Origin: Tessaracoccus defluvii
Lineage (GTDB): Bacteria; Actinomycetota; Actinomycetes; Propionibacteriales; Propionibacteriaceae
Length of the DNA stretch: 64,000 nt
Reading direction: 5' to 3'
Assembly: GCF_014489575.1 (NCBI RefSeq)
Contig: NZ_CP060789.1
Coordinates: forward strand, 558,001-622,000
Shown: piece after piece, positions 58,538 to 64,000 of the stretch
How positions within the stretch are numbered: the stretch's first letter is position 1
Layout of the letters: the number at the start of each line of letters is the position of its first letter
The notes under the pieces: generated by a model
Seen by the model: the letters and a program-made list of their open reading frames with translations, nothing else
What the model was told of the DNA's origin: nothing
Database searches by the model: none
Translations under genes and position numbers: made by a program

Positions 58538-59543
58538 ATGAGTGACCTCCTCGATGCCCTCAGCGGCCAGCGCCCCGATCGTCTCCCCGTCTGGTTCATG
58601 CGCCAGGCCGGCCGCTCACTTCCCGAATACCGGGATGTCCGCGGCGACACCACCATCCTCGAGGCCTGCCTCATCCCCGAGCTGGCGGCGGAGATCACGC
58701 TGCAGCCGGTGCGCCGCCATCACGTGGACGCTGCCATCTTCTTCTCCGACATCATGACGCCGCTGGTCCTGACCGGCGTCGGCGTCGACATCGTGTCCGG
58801 CGTCGGCCCCGTCATCGACGAGCCGGTCCGCACCGCCGCCGACGTCGACCGGGTCGTCGGCCTCGTCGACATGGACCCGTCCGCGATTCAGGACGCCGTC
58901 CGGATCGCGGTCGCCGAGCTGGGAACCGACACCCCGCTGATCGGCTTCGCCGGGGCGCCGTTTACGCTCGCCGCCTATCTCGTGGAGGGACGCGGCTCCC
59001 GCGACCATCTCGCCGCGCGCGCCATGATGCATGCCGACCCCCGCGCCTGGGCCCGGCTGCTGGCCTGGTGCGCCGACCTGTCCGGGCGTTTCCTCTCCGC
59101 GCAGGTCGACGCGGGCGCCCGCGCCGTCCAGTTGTTCGACTCGTGGGCCGGGTCGCTCACCCGCGCCGACTACGTCGCCCACGTGGCGCCCCACTCAGCG
59201 GCGGCGCTGGCCGCGGTCGCGGGGCGGGTGCCGCGCATCCACTTCGGCACCGGCACCCGGCATCTGCTGCCCGACATGGCGGCCTGCGGCGTCGAGGCGA
59301 TGGGCATCGACTACCGAACACCCCTCGACGATGCCGCAGCCCTCCTCCCGGGCTGCCGTTGCAGGGGAACATTGATCCGGCCCTCCTGGCCGCCGGCTGG
59401 GAGCCGCTGGAGGCGCACGTGCGTGACGTCGTCGCCCGCGGCGCCGCCGCCCCCGCCCATGTGGTGAACCTGGGCCACGGCGTGCCCCGACGACGGATCC
59501 GGGCGTCATCACCGCGCTCGTCGACCTCATCCACTCGCTGTGA
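58538..59543 (+). CDS. hemE: Uroporphyrinogen decarboxylase, two frameshifts
   Basis: Decarboxylates uroporphyrinogen III to coproporphyrinogen III, the commitment to heme. It has [16 protein letters not shown] with the catalytic-site Arg, FFSDIMTPL with the catalytic Asp, [16 protein letters not shown] and VQLFDSWAG. The C-terminal [10 protein letters not shown] and [24 protein letters not shown] come from two other frames, joined by adding one G at 59350-59352 and one C at 59485-59488. The stop overlaps hemY (GTGA). Confidence 0.9.
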
Positions 59544-60822
59544 GCCGCGTCGTCGTCGTGGGCGGCGGGCTGGCGGGCACCCTCGCGGCGCTGCGCTTGC
59601 TCCAGGCCGGGCACCGGGTCCAGCTGCGGGAGTCCGCGGCAGGACTCGGGGGGATGATCGCACCCCTCGGCCTCGCCGACACGCTCGTCGACGCGGGGGC
59701 GGAGGCCTACGCCGTGCGCGGGGGCGTCGGCCGCGCGCTATGCGACGAGCTGGGTCTCGAGGTGGCCGGCCCTGCCGGCGCCGCTCACATCTGGCGACCC
59801 TCCGGCGCCTATCGCATGGCCGACGGCGTCGTCGGGATCCCCGCCACGCTGGCCGACCCCGCCCTCGACGCCCTGTCGCGGGCAGGCCGGGCCACCGTAG
59901 CCCAGGAGCCCGGCCTCGGGGCCGATGTCGGCGTCGATGCCTCCACGGTGGGAGCCCTCGTGCGGGCCCGCCTCGGCGAGGAGGCGCTCGCCACGCTCGT
60001 CGAGCCCGTCACGCGCGGGTGTACGCCACCCCAGCGGACCAGCTTCCGCTGGCGGGTGTCGCGCCCGGCCTGCTATCGGCGCTGCGGGAGCGTGGGTCGC
60101 TGCTGGCGGCGGTGGCGGCCACCCGCGCCGCCGGCCCCACCGTCGAACAGCCCGTCGGCGGCATGTTCCGGCTGGTCGCGGAGCTGGAGCGGCGCGTGCG
60201 CGGGGCGGGCGGCGACGTGCGGTGTGGCGCGAGTGTCGAGACGCTCACCCGCGACGCCTCCGGAGCGGTGCTGACCACCGCCGACGGTGAGTCGCTGCGG
60301 GCGGACCGCGTCGTCGTCGCCACCCCTGCCGCCGCGGCAACGCGGCTGCTAGCGCAGGTGGGCGCCGACGTGGAGGCGCCTGCCGTGCGGCGGGCCCGCT
60401 TCGCCGTCCTGGCCGTCGACGGTTCCGAGCTGGCCGCTGAGCCCGTCGGGTCGGGCGTGCTCGTCGCTGAGCGGACGCCGGAGCTGCGGGCGCAGGCGAT
60501 GACGCACTATTCGGCCAAGTGGCCCTGGGCTCGGGTCGGCGGCCGGGAGGTGCTGCGGCTGTCCTACCCCGCGGATCTGGAGCCCACCGCAGAGCAGGCG
60601 ATCGCCGACGCCTCACTCCTCAGCGGCGTCACGATCAGCCCGCGGCAGGTGGCCGCGTTCGCGTCGGTAGAGTGGACGGCGATGCCAGCCCGAATCGACC
60701 CCGCCGCCCGCGACCGTCTCCTCGCCGCGGCCCGCCAGGCGGGCGTCGATCTCGTCGGTGCCTGGGTCGACGGCAACGGCATCGCGCCGGTGATCCTCGG
60801 CGTCGACCGGGTGCTGCGATGA
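59540..60822 (+). CDS. hemY: Coproporphyrinogen III oxidase, FAD-dependent (HemY/CgoX), one frameshift
   Basis: Oxidises coproporphyrinogen III to coproporphyrin III. The N-terminal dinucleotide motif [18 protein letters not shown] is followed by GLGGMI and the PAIR-like [11 protein letters not shown] segment. The frame changes at the GGG 60017-60019; adding one G restores [18 protein letters not shown]. The C-terminal FAD motif [18 protein letters not shown] is present. GTG start with GTGA overlap on hemE; ATGA overlap with hemC. Protoporphyrinogen oxidase activity is less likely, since hemQ is present. Confidence 0.9.
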
Positions 60823-62450
60823 GGCTCAGGCTCGGCACCCGCGGCTCCGCCCTCGCCGTCGGCCAGTCCGGGCTGGTCGCCGACCGGCTGCGGGCCCTCG
60901 GCCACGAGGTGGAGCTCGTCCGCATCCGCACCGGCGGCGACGTCGAACGCGGCTCCCTCACCCGGCTCGGCACCCTCGGCGTCTTCGCCGCCGAGCTGCG
61001 CACCGCCATCCTCGACGGCCGCTGCGACCTGGCGGTCCATTCGCTGAAGGACCTCCCGACGGCGCCGGTCGACGGGCTGACCATCGCGGCGGTGCCCGCC
61101 CGCGCCGACGCCCGCGACGCCCTCTGCGCCCGCGACGGGCTGACCCTGGCCGGGCTGCCTTCCGGCGCGACGGTCGGCACCGGCTCCCCCCGGCGGGTCG
61201 CGCAGCTGCGCGCGCTGCGGCCGGACCTCACCTTCGTCGACATCCGGGGCAACGTCGGCACCCGCCTCGCACGCGTCGCCGAGGGCGACCTCGACGCCGT
61301 CGTGCTGGCCGCCGCGGGCCTCGGACGACTCGGCCTCGGCCACCACATCACGGACCTTCTCGACATCTACCCGGCGCCAGGGCAGGGGGCGCTGGCCCTC
61401 GAGTGCAGGGCCGACCGTCCCGACCTCGTCGCCGCTCTCGCCCGCATCGATGACGCCGGGTCGCGGGCCGAGGTCGACGCCGAACGGGCCGTCCTCGCGG
61501 GCCTCGGTGGCGGCTGCGCCGCCCCCATCGCCGCCGTGGCCCACGGCGGCGTGCTGCGGGCGGGCGTGTTCTCCCTCGACGGCGGTGCCACGGTCCTGGC
61601 GGAGCGGCCCCTGTCCGACACGGCCGCAGCGCTGCTGGTCGCGGACCTCCTCGCAGGAGGCGCCGCCGACATCGCCGTCCTCGACGCCTCCCGCCCCTCC
61701 CGGCTCTCCGATCTCCACGACGACACCTCCCTGTGGGGCGGGACACGGAGCCTGGCGGCCATCCGGGTGCTGCTGCCACGCGCGGAGGGACAGCTCGCCG
61801 AAGGCATCCGAGCCGCGGGAGCCGAGGTGGTCGCCCACGCCGTGCAGCGCACGGTCCCGCGGCATCCCGGCCGTGGGCTCGACGGCGCCGACTGGGTGAC
61901 GCTCACCTCCGCCGCCACCGTCGAGGCGCTGGAACAGCTCGGCCTCGTCATCCCGGCGACGGCACAGGTGGCGGCCGTCGGCGCCGCCACCGCGGCGGCC
62001 GCCGCCCGCCACGGCATCCGCGTCGATCTCGTCCCGGAGGGGGGCGAGGCGAGCGCCGCCGCCCTCGTCGCCGCCTTCCCGTCCGGGTCCGGGCGCGTCG
62101 TCGCGCCGGGCTCTGCGCATGCAGGCCCGACCCTCGCGGACGGCGTCTCGGCGAAGGGTTGGGCCGTCGAGGTCGTCGACGTCTACACCGTCGAACCCCT
62201 GCCCCGGCTGCCCCGGGGACTCGTCGCGGAGTGGTCCGAGGGACACTTCGATGTCGTGGTCATCACCTCCGGGTCCGTCGGGCGCGCCGTCGGTGACCTG
62301 CTGGGATACCGCGCAGGGATCCGCGTCGTAGCCTTTGGGGCCCCGACCGCCGCGGCGCTGCGCGAGCTGGGCGTCGACCCCGACGCCGTCGCCGCCACCC
62401 AGGACGCCGCCGGCGTCGTGGAAGCCATCGCCTCGTTGGGAGAAGCATGA
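60819..62450 (+). CDS. hemC: Porphobilinogen deaminase fused to uroporphyrinogen-III synthase (HemC-HemD)
   Basis: A 543-aa bifunctional enzyme making uroporphyrinogen III from porphobilinogen. Residues ~1-300 are HemC, with [31 protein letters not shown] and the dipyrromethane-cofactor Cys233 in GLGGGCAAP. Residues ~315-543 are HemD ([20 protein letters not shown] start, [27 protein letters not shown] and [14 protein letters not shown]). The frame is open throughout, so the fusion is real. It overlaps hemY and hemB by 4 bp. Confidence 0.92.
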   Translation: MRLRLGTRGSALAVGQSGLVADRLRALGHEVELVRIRTGGDVERGSLTRLGTLGVFAAELRTAILDGRCDLAVHSLKDLPTAPVDGLTIAAVPARADARDALCARDGLTLAGLPSGATVGTGSPRRVAQLRALRPDLTFVDIRGNVGTRLARVAEGDLDAVVLAAAGLGRLGLGHHITDLLDIYPAPGQGALALECRADRPDLVAALARIDDAGSRAEVDAERAVLAGLGGGCAAPIAAVAHGGVLRAGVFSLDGGATVLAERPLSDTAAALLVADLLAGGAADIAVLDASRPSRLSDLHDDTSLWGGTRSLAAIRVLLPRAEGQLAEGIRAAGAEVVAHAVQRTVPRHPGRGLDGADWVTLTSAATVEALEQLGLVIPATAQVAAVGAATAAAAARHGIRVDLVPEGGEASAAALVAAFPSGSGRVVAPGSAHAGPTLADGVSAKGWAVEVVDVYTVEPLPRLPRGLVAEWSEGHFDVVVITSGSVGRAVGDLLGYRAGIRVVAFGAPTAAALRELGVDPDAVAATQDAAGVVEAIASLGEA

Positions 62451-63412
62451 TCCAGGTCCGCCCGAGACGGCTGCGCACCACCCCCGCCATGCGGCGGCTC
62501 GTTCGAGAGGTCGAGGTGCGGCCATCGCAGCTGGTGCTGCCCATGTTCGTCGCCGAGCGCCGCGGAGACATCTCCTCGATGCCCGGCGTGGTCCGCCACG
62601 ACCTCGACTCCCTCCGCGCCGCTGCGGAGGACGCCGTCGCCGCCGGCGTCGGTGCCCTGATGCTCTTCGGAGTGCCCGACGACGACGCGAAGGACGACCG
62701 GGGCAGCCAGGGGTGGGCCGAGGACGGAATCCTGCAGCGGGGCCTGGCCGCCGTCCGTGACGCCGTCGGCGACGAGACCGTCGTCATGGCCGACACCTGC
62801 CTCGACGAGTTCACCAGTCACGGCCACTGCGGTTTCCTCACGCCAGACGGTCGCGTCGACAACGACGCCACCCTCGCGGCTTACGCGTCCATGGCCGTCG
62901 CGCAGGCCCGTGCTGGCGCCCACATCGTCGCCCCGTCGGGAATGATGGACGGCCAGGTCGCCGCCATCCGCGCCGGCCTCGACGGCGAGGGCTTCTCCGA
63001 CGTCGGGATCCTCGCCTACGGGGCGAAGTACGCCTCCGCGTTCTACGGCCCGTTCCGGGAGGCTGTCTCCAGTTCTCTCGACGGCGACCGCCGCACCTAT
63101 CAGCAGGACCCGGCCAACCGCCGCGAGGGACTGCGGGAGGTCCGCCTCGACCTCGCAGAGGGCGCGGACCTGGTGATGGTGAAGCCGGCCGGTTCCTACC
63201 TGGACGTGCTCGCCGACGTCGCCGCAGTCTCGGATGTGCCGGTGGCCGCGTACCAGGTGTCGGGGGAATACGCCATGATCTGCGCCGCCGCGGAGCGGGG
63301 CTGGCTGGACCTGCGGGCGACCGCGCAGGAGTCGGTGACCGCCATCGTGCGGGCAGGCGCCGACATCGTGTTGACCTACTGGGCGAAGGAGATGGCGCAA
63401 TGGTGCAGGTGA
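62447..63412 (+). CDS. hemB: Delta-aminolevulinic acid dehydratase (porphobilinogen synthase)
   Basis: Condenses two 5-aminolevulinate molecules to porphobilinogen. The 321-aa protein has the Schiff-base lysines Lys194 ([13 protein letters not shown]) and Lys246 ([11 protein letters not shown]). The metal-binding segment [14 protein letters not shown] has Cys118 and Cys128 but Asp120 in place of the middle Cys of the classic zinc site, so metal use may be mixed zinc/magnesium. It overlaps hemC and hemL. Confidence 0.94.
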   Translation: MIQVRPRRLRTTPAMRRLVREVEVRPSQLVLPMFVAERRGDISSMPGVVRHDLDSLRAAAEDAVAAGVGALMLFGVPDDDAKDDRGSQGWAEDGILQRGLAAVRDAVGDETVVMADTCLDEFTSHGHCGFLTPDGRVDNDATLAAYASMAVAQARAGAHIVAPSGMMDGQVAAIRAGLDGEGFSDVGILAYGAKYASAFYGPFREAVSSSLDGDRRTYQQDPANRREGLREVRLDLAEGADLVMVKPAGSYLDVLADVAAVSDVPVAAYQVSGEYAMICAAAERGWLDLRATAQESVTAIVRAGADIVLTYWAKEMAQWCR

Positions 63413-64000
63413 ATCAGGATCGGGTGCTGTTCGACAGGGCCCGCGCCGTCATCCCCGGCGGGGTGTCCTCGCCGGTGCGGGCGTTCGGCTCCGTCGGCGG
63501 CACGCCGCTGTTCATCGCCGAGGCCACCGGACCCTATGTCGTCGACGCCAACGGCGACACCTTCGTCGACCTCGTGTGCTCGTGGGGGCCGGCCCTGCTC
63601 GGCCACGCGCACCCCGAGGTGGTGGCGGCCGTCCGCGACGCCGCCGGCCGCGGGCTGTCGTTCGGGGCCCCGACGGCGGCAGAGGTCGAGCTCGCTGAGG
63701 CCATCCGTGCGCGGGTGCCCGTCGCGGAGCAGGTGCGTTTCGTGTCCACCGGCACCGAGGCAACCATGACGGCGGTCAGGCTCGCGCGCGGCGCGACGGG
63801 CCGCGACGTCATCGTCAAATTCGCCGGCTGCTACCACGGACATTCCGATGCTCTGCTGGCCGCAGCCGGCTCCGGTGTCGCGACGCAGGGGCTGCCCGGG
63901 TCGGCGGGCGTCACGGCTGCCGCGGCGGCGGACACCGTTGTCGTCGCCTACAACGATCTGGCGGCGGTCGAGCGGGTCTTCGCGCAGCAGGGCGACAGGA
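63400..64000 (+). CDS. hemL: Glutamate-1-semialdehyde 2,1-aminomutase, cut by the window end
   Basis: Converts glutamate-1-semialdehyde to 5-aminolevulinate with PLP. The first 200 codons are visible: [39 protein letters not shown], the phosphate-binding [15 protein letters not shown] and [11 protein letters not shown]. The PLP lysine lies beyond the window. The ATG at 63400 (or GTG at 63403 or 63409) overlaps the hemB stop by 13 bp, so it belongs to the hemE-hemY-hemCD-hemB operon. Confidence 0.93.
   Translation, partial: MVQVNQDRVLFDRARAVIPGGVSSPVRAFGSVGGTPLFIAEATGPYVVDANGDTFVDLVCSWGPALLGHAHPEVVAAVRDAAGRGLSFGAPTAAEVELAEAIRARVPVAEQVRFVSTGTEATMTAVRLARGATGRDVIVKFAGCYHGHSDALLAAAGSGVATQGLPGSAGVTAAAAADTVVVAYNDLAAVERVFAQQGDR

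Overview
The window is about 70% GC, gene-dense DNA with frequent GTG starts and many 4-bp ATGA/GTGA gene overlaps. It reads as an actinobacterial chromosome, most likely Propionibacteriaceae (a Propionibacterium or Tessaracoccus relative). Support for this is inference from gene content: an anaerobic (early cobalt insertion) cobalamin pathway with a CbiE-CbiG-CbiH triple fusion, as I recall for Propionibacterium freudenreichii; a coproporphyrin-dependent heme pathway (HemY, HemH, HemQ); PASTA kinase PknB; class II DAHP synthase; CtpE-like ATPase; and leaderless promoters.

Layout. 1-9.75 kb: end of pta, an alcohol dehydrogenase, an esterase, an acyltransferase, a two-component pair, class II DAHP synthase, an unknown membrane-anchored protein and a LacI regulator. 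9.75-16.2 kb: a galactoside unit (LacI, binding protein, two permeases, beta-galactosidase) with two operator-like palindromes 103 bp apart. 16.3-32 kb: pknB, a ThiE-like protein, a CtpE-like P-type ATPase, a polyprenyl diphosphate synthase, metF, a HelD-like helicase, a DsbA/CcdA thiol pair, a repeat-rich 0.46-kb gap, a YgjP-like metallopeptidase, a glycosylase-annotated protein, an L,D-transpeptidase and a DMT-type transporter.

32-49 kb: the cobalamin region. It holds cobK, a phosphatase, cobD, cobQ, then a riboswitch with cobI/cbiL, cobM/cbiF, cbiEGH, cbiX-cysG and cbiC; a second riboswitch with the cobalt transporter cbiMNQO; then cbiT, cobO, a cbiA-cobC fusion and cobA. cbiD lies at 54.3-55.4 kb. 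Together these cover uroporphyrinogen III to adenosylcobinamide phosphate. Lower-ligand (CobU/CobS/CobT) genes are not here. A third cobalamin riboswitch precedes nrdAB, a B12-independent ribonucleotide reductase whose small subunit has Phe at the usual radical Tyr position.

53-64 kb: a radical SAM/SPASM protein, cbiD, hemQ, hemH and hemA on the minus strand; hemE, hemY, hemCD, hemB and hemL (cut by the window end) on the plus strand. These make the uroporphyrinogen III that feeds both heme and B12.

Caution on quality: I count 12 single-base deletions, nearly all in G/C runs, breaking nine conserved genes (pta, polyprenyl synthase, helD, dsbA, cbiO, cbiA-cobC, nrdA, cbiD, hemE, hemY make ten loci if cbiA-cobC is counted separately). 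The pattern looks like consensus sequencing error rather than biology, so those genes are annotated as full-length with a frameshift note.
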